38,791 nucleotides of DNA from RGIG5952 sp045603485 (GCA_045603485.1 JAZUMF010000111.1:1-38791), one strand, 5' to 3'; shown: positions 22,044 through 31,343, numbered from the stretch's first letter. Notes: a model not told the origin generated them from the sequence alone. Numbers and translations are program-made.

Positions 22044-23144
22044 CTAGGCAATCTCAACATTTTCAATTTCAGCCGAGACTTTGACCTTTTCAATAGACGG
22101 AGGAGTTGTAATGTTTGAAATAGACGCGTCTTTGAGTGGTCCAGATATTGTGATGCCTACTTTGCCGTTTGCAGCGACATTTGAGACTGTTATATTGTGC
22201 ATATCACCGAGCTTGGCAGGGTATGACGACCAATAGTTTTTGTCACCTATGCGAATTGTTGCGAAGCAAAGTTTGTGACCTGCTTTTTCATTTGCCGTAT
22301 CTACAACATCCGTAACTTTTATGTGGTGCATCTTAATACCATCATGACATAACATTCTGATAATTCCATGCCCACCTACGGATCGTGCAACGATATTTCT
22401 AATTGTTATGTTGTAAATATCGTCATTTTGATCATTTGCAGATGGCCCTAACTCCATTGCAAAGCGACCTTTTTCTTCAATTAGCTGCTTTGCCTCTTCA
22501 TTTGATTCTGGATAAGGCGCCTCGGGGGGTTGCCGCGAACTTTTCGTTCCAGGGAGAACTCTAAGTGCTGTGAGGGCTACCGCATCATCACCAACAAGCC
22601 CTGTTATGTTTTCAATTAAAATGTCGTGACATCCTCGACGGATATCAACACCATCTTGATTTAAATTTTGGTCTGTATCCTCAAAATTGAGATCACGAAC
22701 GACTCCATTGGAGCTTCCACTCTCAATTGAGACGCCCCAAGATTGGGTTTCTCGTATGGTCAAATTCTCTATGGCAAAATTTTGAACGGCTACTAAAAGT
22801 ATACCGATTGTGCGCCACCCGTTTGTATCACCGGAGCGACATGGAGAATAGTGGCTTTCTGTACCACCGCAAAGGATGGCTTTACCTTTGCCTTTGATGG
22901 TGATATTACGATTTGATTCAACTGCGCATGGGACTGCGCCTTTATTGCGAATGATATTATCCTTGACGCCAGGTGCGAGTTGGACTATACAATCATCAAC
23001 GATAAGGGTAAAGTCGCTAGGCACTAAAATAGCTCTATCAATGAACCAAGGCGAGCCGTTCTCTTTTCGCTTGATAACGGCTCGCCTTGTTCCATTATCA
23101 ACAGCTTCTTTGATTAACGAGTTGATAATGTCTGAATCTGTCAT
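22044..23144 (-). CDS. GH28-like right-handed beta-helix protein (pectinase fold)
   Basis: The product has 366 residues and no signal peptide, so it is probably cytoplasmic. Repeated strands such as NITIKGKGKAILCGG, FAIENLTIRETQSWGVSI, DILIENITGLVGDDAVAL and IYNITIRNIVARS build a parallel beta-helix. GH28 landmarks are present as NQDGVDIR (about 162-169; GH28 often has NTD), GDDAVAL (185-191) and GGHGI (255-259). These fit a galacturonan- or rhamnogalacturonan-degrading hydrolase acting on imported oligosaccharides. It is 31 bases below the secreted hydrolase, so an operon is possible. Confidence 0.7.
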   Translation of the reverse strand: MTDSDIINSLIKEAVDNGTRRAVIKRKENGSPWFIDRAILVPSDFTLIVDDCIVQLAPGVKDNIIRNKGAVPCAVESNRNITIKGKGKAILCGGTESHYSPCRSGDTNGWRTIGILLVAVQNFAIENLTIRETQSWGVSIESGSSNGVVRDLNFEDTDQNLNQDGVDIRRGCHDILIENITGLVGDDAVALTALRVLPGTKSSRQPPEAPYPESNEEAKQLIEEKGRFAMELGPSANDQNDDIYNITIRNIVARSVGGHGIIRMLCHDGIKMHHIKVTDVVDTANEKAGHKLCFATIRIGDKNYWSSYPAKLGDMHNITVSNVAANGKVGITISGPLKDASISNITTPPSIEKVKVSAEIENVEIA

Positions 23145-23175
23145 CTCTTATCGGTTCCCAGTTTTCTGAAGTGCT

Positions 23176-24927
23176 TTACTTTTGGGGAGGTGTTTCGTAA
23201 TCCAACACCTTAACCTCCTTGGCGCCTGTGACTTTCTTGGCGAAGTCAATAGCACAATCTATCCAAGCCTGATTCTTTTTAACTTCCTTCTCGGTATTGC
23301 CACCACTAAGGAATAGCGCCCATGAACCTTCAGGAACCAAGGCCTCTCCGCCATCAATACGGGATGCACTGTATCCGTCATCTTTATGGACGATTACGAG
23401 CGAACAGTTTGACTTGTCGCCGGCTTCGGATGTGCGCTTGAACGGTTCACGCAAAACTGCGGCAATCTCAGGCACCTCGCCTGGCTTCTGCATACCGTCT
23501 ACAGATATGAACTCGCCCGCATATTCGCCTAGAGTTAAACCTTTATTTGCCTCACCAGGCTTGCGGACAATCTTTTTGACGGCTTTGACTTTCTTGCCTT
23601 TACGGGGTTCGATGTGTTTTAAGGTGAGCGTGCGAGGCTCAACGGTCATCTCAAGCTGAGGAATGGTTACATGGCCCGTTTTATCGGCTACAACCTCGAA
23701 GTTTTTGCCGTTATAAGTGCAGGCGATTTTTTCACCGCCCTTGATATCAAAGGCAGCAATGCGCCTTGGCGTGACATCAGCACTTGCCTTGACGGGGAAG
23801 GTGAAATGCGCGCTCTTCCACTCATTTAAGGTAAGCAAACGAAGCTCGACCTCAAACTTTTCAGGAGTATCGGCAATGTTCTTCCAGCGGAAGTAAGCAT
23901 TGCGCTGACCTGACGCCAGCCCCAGCGGGTGCTTGCTTCTCTTGAGATATGCCTCTGGCCATGGCATTGGGTCATTTGATGTTCCCTTTGAGAATGCGAC
24001 ATATGGCTGATCAAGGGTAATATCAAAGATATCGAATGAGCCGACGAGGTCATTCTTGCGGAGGACATTTACATTCTTACCCGAATGGCCAAAGGCTCCC
24101 CAATAGGCATAGTAAGCATACTTGGCATCATCCATGCCTGTATAGAGGATATCCTTATCCATTGACCAACGGTCGTCCTGAGCCGAATATTCAACGAGGA
24201 CAGGAGGATCGGGAACTCGTGCAGGCTCATCTTCGCCAAAACCCATTCTCTTTGCAGAGTGATATGGGCTTGCGGAGACATTCGCTTTAATGGCGGCAAA
24301 GACATCACCGTTGGGAAGACCTAGACCTAGCGTTCCGCTGCCGCCCATTGACGCGCCACCTAAATAGATGCGGTTGCGGTCAATATCAAAGTTTGACGCC
24401 ATCCACTCAACCTGCTCAAGGACGCGCTTTTCTGTCTCGGAAATCTTCTTAGGAACCGGTTTACGCTGAGCATCTTTGCCTTTGGGTGAGACGCTGTCTT
24501 TGGGGATACCCCACCAGTCTTCAATCCGGCGGACTTCGAGAACAACTCCATAAAAGTCTTCGGGAATCCAGCAAATATCGCACTTATGCGGAGCATCAAT
24601 CGGCATTGCTTCCCAACGGTAGCATCCAACGATACTTGCGCCGTGACCGTGAAGAACGACAAAAAGCGGTGCTTTTTTTCCTGCTTCAACCGGTTTCGCC
24701 GGTTTGACTACAACCATATTATGGACTTCACCGCCGCGGTCGGATCGCCATGAATAAGTCTCAACAGGTCTGCCTGTAGGAGCCATAAGCCCCATCTGGG
24801 CTTTAAGATTTGGAGTTGCGGGCGCTTCTACTGCTGCGCTGGCAGTAATTGTCGCACATACCGCTGCTGTTGAAGCAACTTTGGATGATATTTTTTTCAT
24901 CATTTTCAAACCGTCGTTAAATGTCAT
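23176..24927 (-). CDS. Secreted alpha/beta hydrolase (esterase-like), copy 1
   Basis: The product has 583 residues. It has a basic, hydrophobic leader with Ala-rich cleavage near residues 28-33, and GAGGA lies 6 bases before the ATG. The hydrolase core shows VLHGHG (about 92-96), the nucleophile in GGASMGGSGT (Ser193), an acid in YSAQDDRW (Asp251/252) and a His in FGHSG (His281), consistent with a Ser-Asp-His triad. The family is like feruloyl/acetyl-xylan or polyhydroxybutyrate-depolymerase-type esterases; the substrate is unknown. A large C-terminal part of unknown fold follows. A close paralogue lies at 34,386. An extracellular or periplasmic role in polysaccharide or ester breakdown is inferred. 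Confidence 0.7.
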   Translation of the reverse strand: MTFNDGLKMMKKISSKVASTAAVCATITASAAVEAPATPNLKAQMGLMAPTGRPVETYSWRSDRGGEVHNMVVVKPAKPVEAGKKAPLFVVLHGHGASIVGCYRWEAMPIDAPHKCDICWIPEDFYGVVLEVRRIEDWWGIPKDSVSPKGKDAQRKPVPKKISETEKRVLEQVEWMASNFDIDRNRIYLGGASMGGSGTLGLGLPNGDVFAAIKANVSASPYHSAKRMGFGEDEPARVPDPPVLVEYSAQDDRWSMDKDILYTGMDDAKYAYYAYWGAFGHSGKNVNVLRKNDLVGSFDIFDITLDQPYVAFSKGTSNDPMPWPEAYLKRSKHPLGLASGQRNAYFRWKNIADTPEKFEVELRLLTLNEWKSAHFTFPVKASADVTPRRIAAFDIKGGEKIACTYNGKNFEVVADKTGHVTIPQLEMTVEPRTLTLKHIEPRKGKKVKAVKKIVRKPGEANKGLTLGEYAGEFISVDGMQKPGEVPEIAAVLREPFKRTSEAGDKSNCSLVIVHKDDGYSASRIDGGEALVPEGSWALFLSGGNTEKEVKKNQAWIDCAIDFAKKVTGAKEVKVLDYETPPQK

Positions 24928-24942
24928 TGTTCTTCCTCAATT

Positions 24943-25371
24943 CTATTGTTTGACACCCGTATAAGGGACTACTTTATGAGGTGTATGCCAATACTCAACA
25001 AAATCTAGCGTAATCGCTTCTCCGCTGATTCTACCTTCGATTCTTCCTTCGCCGACATTGGGATTTACCATGGAACCATTGAAGTCCAAACCATCAAACT
25101 CATAAGTGCCATGAACACGATGTTCAATTCCCTCTGCATCATTTGTAATCTTCCATGAGCCATCAAGATTAAAATGGATATACCATGTTGCACCATCAGA
25201 ATCGGTCAACGACCATGTTCCTGCAATACTCTTGTTATTCTCATTATCGGCGCCTTGCTCTTGAGAAGAGGACTCTCCGTTCCAGACATTGTTAGAGGAA
25301 TCGCTTGATTCGCATCCGATAAAGAGAGCAATGCTCAGGGAGAGAAATGCAACCGCAAGTGTTTTTTTCAT
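24943..25371 (-). CDS. Lipoprotein
   Basis: The open frame extends to 25,572, but the ATG at 25,371 with AAGGA 6 bases upstream is the natural start. The product has 142 residues. It begins MKKTLAVAFLSLSIALFIGC, a typical lipobox with Cys at residue 20, so it should be lipid-anchored. A Ser/Asn/Glu/Gln-rich linker is followed by a short beta domain (GTWSLTDSDGATWYIHFN and GSWKITNDAE). The pattern resembles lipocalin-type or META-like small domains. The function is unknown. It lies 15 bases upstream of the hydrolase gene. Confidence 0.65.
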   Translation of the reverse strand: MKKTLAVAFLSLSIALFIGCESSDSSNNVWNGESSSQEQGADNENNKSIAGTWSLTDSDGATWYIHFNLDGSWKITNDAEGIEHRVHGTYEFDGLDFNGSMVNPNVGEGRIEGRISGEAITLDFVEYWHTPHKVVPYTGVKQ

Positions 25372-25399
25372 GGTTTTCCTTGTGATTAGGTTAGATAAA

Positions 25400-25425
25400 A
25401 AAGGCGTCCTCAACGGGACGCCTTT
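25400..25425. terminator. Bidirectional terminator after oadB
   Basis: AAAGGCGTCC (25,400-25,409) pairs with GGACGCCTTT (25,416-25,425). The - strand shows a T run after the stem (CGCCTTTTTTATC), and the + strand a shorter one. It ends the oadG-oadA-oadB operon and shields it from the lipoprotein gene. Confidence 0.85.
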
Positions 25426-25444
25426 ATTATATCTTATATTTCGA

Positions 25445-26920
25445 TTAACTGCAAAGGGTGTAGAGAACACCGGCAACAACTGCAGAACCGATAACGCCGG
25501 AAACATTCGGTCCCATGGCGTGCATAAGGAGGAAGTTTGTCGGATCGCTCTCAAGACCGACCTTATTGGCAACGCGAGCCGCCATAGGAACGGCTGAAAC
25601 GCCGGCAGAACCGATAAGTGGGTTAATCTTGTCCTTGAGGAAGAGGTTCATAAAGCGAGCCATCAAGTTACCTGCTGCGGTACCGACTGCGAAGGCGCAA
25701 AGACCGAGAGCAAGAATCTTGAGGGTATCGACTGTAAGGAACTTCTCGCAAGCAAGCTTAGAGCCGACCGCAAGACCGAGCATAATCGTGACGATATTGC
25801 AAAGAGGTCCGGAAACGGTGTCGGCGATACGAGCGACAGAAGGACCAACCTCGCGAGCAAGGTTACCGAACATAAGAGCACCGACCAGTGGAACTGCACT
25901 TGGGAGGAAGAGACCGCAAAGCAGGAGAACGAGAAGCGGGAAGCAAACCTTCTCAATCTTGGTCACGGGGCGGAGCTGCTTCATCTTGATTTTGCGCTCT
26001 TCAGCAGGAACAAGGGCCTTCATAATCGGAGGCTGGATAATTGGAACGAGTGCCATATAGGAGTATGCCGCAACAGCGATTGCACCGAGCAAATCTGGGG
26101 CAAGCTTAGAGGTAAGCCAAATTGCGGTAGGGCCGTCAGCACCACCGATGATACCGATTGACGCGGCACCCTTGAGGTCAAAACCGAGGGCAATTGCGCC
26201 GAAGAAGGCAAGGAAGATGCCGAACTGTGCAGCGGCTCCGAGAAGAGCGGTCTTGGGGTTTGCTATCAACGGACCGAAGTCTGTCATAGCGCCGACGCCC
26301 ATAAAGATCATAATCGGGAAGAGGCCGGTGTCGATACCAAAGCTGAAGAAGTAGTAGAGGAAGCCGCCCGGCTCTGTGAGACCGGTTGCGATATCCATCA
26401 TAGGAGGATTTGTCACGCCCGAAAGAGGCAAGTTAGCGAGAAGTCCGCCAAAGCCGATGGGGAGAAGAAGTAGCGGCTCAAAGCCTTTGACGATTGCCAA
26501 ATACATCAAAACAAGGCAGACAAAAACCATAACGAGCTGACCGGCTCCGTATGGGAGAAGACCGCCAAGAACCTTGACTTCATGCCCCTCATGGAAATTA
26601 CCGTTCCAATCATAATAGCCTTCGGTGAGGTATTGGGCGGCATCCTTCTTGAGGAAGCCGGAAATACCTGTCGTGCCGAGAAGATTCTTAACACGGCCAA
26701 GAACCTCACGCCAATCCTTAGCGGGCTTTTGCTTGGTTGATGTGAGCTCTTTGTCGGCTATAGTCGCAGGGACATGCATACCATCGGCACGGCGATAGGA
26801 CTCGACCGTTGACTTCACCTCGGGATGAGTTGCCTCAGGAGCCGCTGGGGCTTCTGCGGCAAAGGTAGTAGCAAGCCCGACAAAGCAGGCGGCCACCAAT
26901 GCAAAAAATGTTTTCTTCAT
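25445..26920 (-). CDS. oadB: Sodium-pumping decarboxylase beta subunit (OadB-type)
   Basis: The ATG at 26,920 with GGAGG 6 bases upstream is the start. The product has 491 residues. The core (about 120-491) is the polytopic beta subunit with GFEPLLLLPIGFGGLLANLP, GIIGGADGPTAIWLTSKLAP and GSAGVSAVPMAARV, the classic OadB/GcdB motifs. It decarboxylates the carboxybiotin carrier and pumps Na+ out. Unusually, the N-terminus has a signal-peptide-like stretch (MKKTFFALVAACFVGLATTFA) and about 90 extra hydrophilic residues before the first pore helix. Typical beta subunits are about 380-430 residues. Confidence 0.9.
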   Translation of the reverse strand: MKKTFFALVAACFVGLATTFAAEAPAAPEATHPEVKSTVESYRRADGMHVPATIADKELTSTKQKPAKDWREVLGRVKNLLGTTGISGFLKKDAAQYLTEGYYDWNGNFHEGHEVKVLGGLLPYGAGQLVMVFVCLVLMYLAIVKGFEPLLLLPIGFGGLLANLPLSGVTNPPMMDIATGLTEPGGFLYYFFSFGIDTGLFPIMIFMGVGAMTDFGPLIANPKTALLGAAAQFGIFLAFFGAIALGFDLKGAASIGIIGGADGPTAIWLTSKLAPDLLGAIAVAAYSYMALVPIIQPPIMKALVPAEERKIKMKQLRPVTKIEKVCFPLLVLLLCGLFLPSAVPLVGALMFGNLAREVGPSVARIADTVSGPLCNIVTIMLGLAVGSKLACEKFLTVDTLKILALGLCAFAVGTAAGNLMARFMNLFLKDKINPLIGSAGVSAVPMAARVANKVGLESDPTNFLLMHAMGPNVSGVIGSAVVAGVLYTLCS

Positions 26921-26937
26921 GTAATCCTCCGTCAACC

Positions 26938-26965
26938 GCAACAGGCTGCCGAAGCGGCCTGTTGC
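26938..26965. other. Hairpin between oadA and oadB
   Basis: GCAACAGGC (26,938-26,946) and GCCTGTTGC (26,957-26,965) form a perfect 9-bp stem with a 10-base loop. It starts 17 bases before the oadB ATG on the - strand. There is no T run after it, so it is more likely an intercistronic stability or processing element than a terminator. Confidence 0.6.
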
Positions 26966-26977
26966 AATTGCTTACAA

Positions 26978-28807
26978 TTAGCCGATGACAACGAGGACAT
27001 CGCCTGTATTGACCTTGTCGGTCTGGGCGACAACGATTGACTGGACTGTGCCTGAGCAAGGAGCGGCAACGGGCTGCTCCATCTTCATGACATCCATAAC
27101 GAGGAGCTCATCGCCCTCGTTGACCGAATCACCGACATTGACGGTAATGCGAAGGATAGAGCCAGGAACGCTTGCCTTGACCTCGGTACCGTTGCCGGCA
27201 CCAGCGGCAGGAGCGGAAGGAGCGGCCTTGATACCATCAGCAACAGCAAAGGCAACTTCCTTGCCATTGACGACAGCCTTGCCGTCGGCCTTGATTTCAA
27301 CGCCGTATGCCTTGCCGTTGATTGTGACGGTGCAAGGACCACCCTTGCCAGCCGCCGGCTTCTCGTCCTCTGCGAAGCGGCAGCCCATAGGAGCCTTTGA
27401 AGGATCCTTGAGGAAGAGAATACCCTTTTCTTGGCATGATGCGGCGATGAAGATATTCTCGTCGGTGATTGGAAGACCAGCATCCTCGAGCATCTTCTTG
27501 GCGACAGCTCCACCCTTCTTGGGGTCGGCATCGTTCATCTCAAGAACCGTCTTGGTGGTCGGGGTTGAATAGGGCTTGGTCAACTCGTTGGAAGCCATGA
27601 ACTCAGCGGCCTTCTTGACGATTTCGGGATCGGGCTCGACAGGAGTCTTGCCGAAGTAGCCGAGAACCATCTTGGCATAACCGGGAGCAAACTTCTTGAA
27701 CTTGCCGAACATGACATTCTGAATTGCCTGCTGGGCATAGAACTGAGAAACCGGTGTGACGGATGTGCCGAAGCCACCGAGACGGACGCAGTCATACATT
27801 TCTGCAATCATGTCGTCATACTTATCCATCATGTTGTTGTCACGGAGCATCTGGGTGTTAGCGGTGAGTGCGCCGCCGGGCATCGGGCTCCAAACAATCT
27901 GAGGATTGACATTCATAGCCTCGGGTGGGAGGAAGTACTTCTTCATTGCATTCTTGAAGCTATCCTCTGCCTTTTTGATCTTGTTGATATCAAAATCAAA
28001 CTCGAAGTCAGGATCGCCGTCAAGGCAGTGCCACATTGTGATGATATCAGGCTGGCAAGTACCTCCAGACATTGGAGCCATCGAAAGGTCAAGACCATCT
28101 GCACCACCGCGAAGAGCCGCGAGATAGCAAGAAATACCGTTGCCCGCGGTTTCGTGGCTGTGGAACTGGATATGAATCTTGTCACCAAGGAGCTCGCGAG
28201 CAAGCTTCATTGTGTTGTAAACGGTTGCTGGCGTGGATGTACCAGAAGCGTCCTTGAAGCAAACGCGGTCAAAGGGGATGCCTGCGTCCATGATGAGCTT
28301 TAGGCGATCGCGGTAGAACTCAGGAGTGTGGGTGCCCTGGTTGTCAATTCCGGGGGGCAAGCCCATCATTGTGACGACAACTTCGTGATTGAGACCTGCA
28401 TCATGGATGCACTGGCCGGACCACTTGAGGTTGTTGACATCGTTAAGGGCGTCGAAGTTGCGGATTGAGCTCATACCGTGCTTTTTGAACATATCGGCAT
28501 GGAGCTTAATCATGTCGGAGGACTGTGACTCAAGACCGACGACATTGACACCGCGAGAAAGGGTCTGGAGGTCGGCCTCGGGAGCTGCCTTGCGGAAGGC
28601 GTCCATTACATCAAAGGCGTCTTCTTGGCAGTAAAAATAACAAGACTGGAAACGAGCGCCGCCGCCTGCTTCAAACCAGCGGATACCTGCATCGTATGCC
28701 TCTTCAACGCAAGGGAGGAAATCCTTAGAGAGAACGCGAGCACCGACGACAGACTGGAAGCCGTCGCGGAACGCAGTACACATAAACTTGACTGTTTTCT
28801 TTGCCAT
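26978..28807 (-). CDS. oadA: Oxaloacetate-type decarboxylase alpha subunit with biotin domain
   Basis: The product has 609 residues, and AAAGGA precedes its ATG. The N-terminal HMGL-like barrel carries FRDGFQSVVGARV, FKDASGTSTP and IQFHSHETAGNG, which supply the metal and substrate site of carboxyltransferases. The conserved PYC/OADA middle (PGGALTANTQM) and a Pro/Ala linker follow. The C-terminal biotinyl domain has VMDVMKMEQPV with biotinylated Lys575. The reaction moves CO2 from oxaloacetate (or a related acid) to biotin. Adjacent oadB and oadG support the Na+-pumping complex; the exact substrate is not proven. Confidence 0.9.
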   Translation of the reverse strand: MAKKTVKFMCTAFRDGFQSVVGARVLSKDFLPCVEEAYDAGIRWFEAGGGARFQSCYFYCQEDAFDVMDAFRKAAPEADLQTLSRGVNVVGLESQSSDMIKLHADMFKKHGMSSIRNFDALNDVNNLKWSGQCIHDAGLNHEVVVTMMGLPPGIDNQGTHTPEFYRDRLKLIMDAGIPFDRVCFKDASGTSTPATVYNTMKLARELLGDKIHIQFHSHETAGNGISCYLAALRGGADGLDLSMAPMSGGTCQPDIITMWHCLDGDPDFEFDFDINKIKKAEDSFKNAMKKYFLPPEAMNVNPQIVWSPMPGGALTANTQMLRDNNMMDKYDDMIAEMYDCVRLGGFGTSVTPVSQFYAQQAIQNVMFGKFKKFAPGYAKMVLGYFGKTPVEPDPEIVKKAAEFMASNELTKPYSTPTTKTVLEMNDADPKKGGAVAKKMLEDAGLPITDENIFIAASCQEKGILFLKDPSKAPMGCRFAEDEKPAAGKGGPCTVTINGKAYGVEIKADGKAVVNGKEVAFAVADGIKAAPSAPAAGAGNGTEVKASVPGSILRITVNVGDSVNEGDELLVMDVMKMEQPVAAPCSGTVQSIVVAQTDKVNTGDVLVVIG

Positions 28808-28850
28808 TGTCTTATCCTTTGTAGTTGAGTATTTTAAATCGTTAAAAAAA

Positions 28851-29078
28851 CTAGCGTGAGCGTGCTATAGCGATGGCGAGAGCAATCGCCGAATCATCAG
28901 ATGCCGCAGCTGGAGCCGGCTTTTTCTTGGGAGCTTCTTCAGGTAAAAGGTACGCAAACTTTGGAATGATTTTGGATGCGCCAGTTGTTACGATGACCAA
29001 TAGGGCCAAAAAGAAATAAACAATACCCATGCCTGCCACAAGAAGCACGACACCCTGCTTGATAAGCTCGATATCCAT
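28851..29078 (-). CDS. oadG: Sodium-pumping decarboxylase gamma subunit (OadG-type)
   Basis: The open frame continues to 29,144, but the ATG at 29,078 with AAAGG about 10 bases upstream is the better start. The product has 75 residues. It has one membrane helix (QGVVLLVAGMGIVYFFLALLVIV), then a Lys/Ala/Pro/Asp-rich cytoplasmic tail, as in OadG. The gamma subunit holds alpha to beta. It is the first gene of the operon. Confidence 0.8.
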   Translation of the reverse strand: MDIELIKQGVVLLVAGMGIVYFFLALLVIVTTGASKIIPKFAYLLPEEAPKKKPAPAAASDDSAIALAIAIARSR

Positions 29079-29115
29079 GATGATTGACCTTTCGGTTAGA
29101 TAAAAAATTCGTTTA

Positions 29116-29144
29116 ATTTTATCATAGCTTCGAGAAAAAATCAA
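29116..29144 (-). promoter_or_regulatory. Promoter of oadG-oadA-oadB
   Basis: On the - strand TTGATT (29,144-29,139) and TAAAAT (29,121-29,116) are 17 bases apart, upstream of oadG. An AT-rich stretch follows. Confidence 0.7.
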
Positions 29145-29209
29145 ATTTTAGTCTATTTCCCAACAATTTGCGATATCAAATGTATCGGCGCTCTTAAAAT
29201 GCGGTTCAT

Positions 29210-29238
29210 TTGTCTTTAGAGGTATATTTTGGTATTCT
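29210..29238 (+). promoter_or_regulatory. Promoter of the S1-protein operon
   Basis: TTGTCT (29,210-29,215) and TATTCT (29,233-29,238) are separated by 17 bases. Transcription would start about 25 bases before the ribosome binding site AAGGAC at 29,260. Confidence 0.6.
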
Positions 29239-29269
29239 ATATAGAGGTATTTTTTTGAAGGACATTTTT

Positions 29270-30526
29270 ATGAACAAGAACAAATCAAATGGCATGGCCG
29301 AGTTTGAGGCTCTTTTGAATCAACAGTTTTCAACCTTCCGTAAGGGCTTTAATCCCGGCGAAGATGTTCGGGCTACGGTGCTGTCAGTCAATTCTGAATT
29401 TGTCGTTTTGGATGTAAATGCTAAAAATGAAGGTCTTGCTCCCAGAGTAGATTTTCTTAATGAAGATGGCGAGGTTTCGGTCAAGGCCGGCGATACCGTT
29501 GATGTCGTCTTTGTATCAGCCGAGGGCGGCGCATACCGCTTTGCGGCAAAGGGCGCAAAGGTTTCAGTTGACCATTCGGTAGCAGACGCCTACGAAGCAG
29601 GCCTTCCCATTGACGGACGCGTTCAGGCTGAAATCAATGGCGGATACGAGGTCACAGTCGGTTCTATGCGTGCATTCTGCCCTTATTCGCAAATCGCCCT
29701 TTTCCGTCAAGAGGGTGCGGTTTATGTTGGACAGACCTTCTCTTTCTTGATTCAGGAATATGATGCCGAGGGTGGCAATCTGGTCGTCAGCCGCCGCGCC
29801 TTGCTTGAGCAGGAGCGTAACCGCAAGCGCGATGAGCTCCGCGAGTCTCTTGTTGCCGGTGCGACATGCAAGGGTCGCGTCTCCCGTATCGTTGACTTCG
29901 GCTTCTTCGTCGATCTTGGCGGCGCAGAAGGTCTTGTTCCTATGAAGGAGCTTTCCTGGCAGCGCAATGTCAAGCCTGAGGATGTCGTTAAGGTCGGTGA
30001 GACAGTCGAGGTTTTGGTTCGCGAAATTGATTGGGAACGCAATCGTATTTCTTTGAGCCTTCGCGCGACTCAGGCTGATCCCTTTGACGCTTTCGCCGCC
30101 AACTGCGCCCCCGGAGCTGAGTTCCACGGCCGCGTGACGCGCCTAGCCCAATTCGGCGCCTTTGTTGAACTGGAGCCTGGCGTTGAGGGTCTTATTACGA
30201 CAGGCGCGTTGGCTCGCGGTCGCTCAATCGCCCGTCCGTCACAGGTTGTCTCTGAAGGTCAGGAGCTTGATGTCAAGGTCGACTCTATTGATTTTGACCG
30301 TCACCGCATCAGCCTACGCCTTGTTCCAACGCCTGCAGAGGTAGAGGCTGCCGAACGCGCCCGCGCCAAACGCGAGGAAAGGCTCAACAAGCCTGCCACT
30401 GATGATGAACAGGCGGCAAAAGAAGCCGTTGATGTCCGCAAGGCTCTTGAGGATTTCCACAAGGCAAAGAGTGACAACGGCACATTTGGAAGCCTCGGTG
30501 ATGCCTTCGCCAATATCAAATTGTAG
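29270..30526 (+). CDS. Four-domain S1 RNA-binding protein
   Basis: The ATG at 29,270 has GAAGGAC upstream; the longer frame from 29,210 overlaps the promoter. The product has 418 residues. Four S1 repeats are visible: GEDVRATVLSVNSEFVVLDV, GLPIDGRVQAEINGGYEVTV, CKGRVSRIVDFGFFVDLGGAEGLV and GRVTRLAQFGAFVELEPGVEGL. The last two are canonical. The C-terminal part is a Lys/Glu/Ala-rich helix. The closest known type is the bacterial 30S S1-like or RpsA-like proteins; ribosomal S1 usually has four to six domains. It binds single-stranded mRNA, either as ribosomal S1 or as a general RNA-binding protein. Confidence 0.8.
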   Translation: MNKNKSNGMAEFEALLNQQFSTFRKGFNPGEDVRATVLSVNSEFVVLDVNAKNEGLAPRVDFLNEDGEVSVKAGDTVDVVFVSAEGGAYRFAAKGAKVSVDHSVADAYEAGLPIDGRVQAEINGGYEVTVGSMRAFCPYSQIALFRQEGAVYVGQTFSFLIQEYDAEGGNLVVSRRALLEQERNRKRDELRESLVAGATCKGRVSRIVDFGFFVDLGGAEGLVPMKELSWQRNVKPEDVVKVGETVEVLVREIDWERNRISLSLRATQADPFDAFAANCAPGAEFHGRVTRLAQFGAFVELEPGVEGLITTGALARGRSIARPSQVVSEGQELDVKVDSIDFDRHRISLRLVPTPAEVEAAERARAKREERLNKPATDDEQAAKEAVDVRKALEDFHKAKSDNGTFGSLGDAFANIKL

Positions 30527-30605
30527 ATTCCGCCGCGCTCTCGACGGGAGTATCGAATTTTCTATCCGTTGCCGTAACAGAGCTGTTACGGCATGGATGG
30601 TTGCT

Positions 30606-31343
30606 ATGTCCGAAACTCCCGTCTTCTGTGTTGAAGATGTCGCGGTGATTCCTCCCTGTGACGGTGCAAAGCCAAAGTTATCCCTGCCCTCTTCATTTGT
30701 CGGTGCGTGGGTTGTGGAAAATGGTCTATTGCGTCATTTGGGCAGAGCCGAATATCTCCGCACGATGCAGCTCCCCGCCCTCTTGGAATACTCACACGGG
30801 CGCGCCTCTTTTTGCACAAGGGCTTCAGACGGCGCTTTGATTTTTTCATCTGCTGTTTCACCGGCTGGCGTAATTGGTGTACCCCATAAAATTCTTGCCG
30901 CCTTGCCGCCATGCTGCAAACGGGCTTTATCATCTCATTCTTCGATATTTAGGGGTCTTATCTCCGAAAAGCTTTTTACTGCTGAAAACGGATTATCCGA
31001 AGCCACACCAGCCGCCTCTCAAGCATTAGACATTATCAAAAGCAATAACAAGCCGGTTTATGCCAGAGGTGAAATGGACGATTGCTTTGTTTGGGCATTC
31101 TCACCTTCACGGGAGTCCTTTATCGTTGCCGGCGTAGCACAAAAACCGACAACCCTGACAATTTTATTTCCGTTTTTGCCACCTGACACATCTTGGTCCG
31201 CAAAATGGATTGATGACAATCAGGATTTTTATACCAAGGGCGATTTGCAGATACGCCCGGACGATGTTTCCCAAAAAACTAAAGCAGTCATAAAGACACT
31301 CTCGCATGGAGGCTTTGTTTTGCAGTTATGCTTGAAGCGCTAG
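30606..31343 (+). CDS. Uncharacterised protein upstream of the PBP gene
   Basis: The frame opens at 30,402 inside the S1 gene, but the ATG at 30,606 is the natural start; an ATG at 30,597 is also possible. GGATGG lies 7 bases before the 30,606 ATG. The product has 245 residues. The sequence mixes hydrophobic patches with PPC and SSHSS stretches, and there is no clear signal or membrane segment. I recognise no family. It overlaps neither the S1 stop nor the likely PBP start and may be co-transcribed with both. A cell-envelope role is suggested only by its position. Confidence 0.55.
   Translation: MSETPVFCVEDVAVIPPCDGAKPKLSLPSSFVGAWVVENGLLRHLGRAEYLRTMQLPALLEYSHGRASFCTRASDGALIFSSAVSPAGVIGVPHKILAALPPCCKRALSSHSSIFRGLISEKLFTAENGLSEATPAASQALDIIKSNNKPVYARGEMDDCFVWAFSPSRESFIVAGVAQKPTTLTILFPFLPPDTSWSAKWIDDNQDFYTKGDLQIRPDDVSQKTKAVIKTLSHGGFVLQLCLKR

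Noticed and set aside
29210..29269. Longer start for the S1 protein at 29,210
   Set aside because: The extra 20 residues overlap the promoter elements; the ATG at 29,270 has a proper ribosome site.
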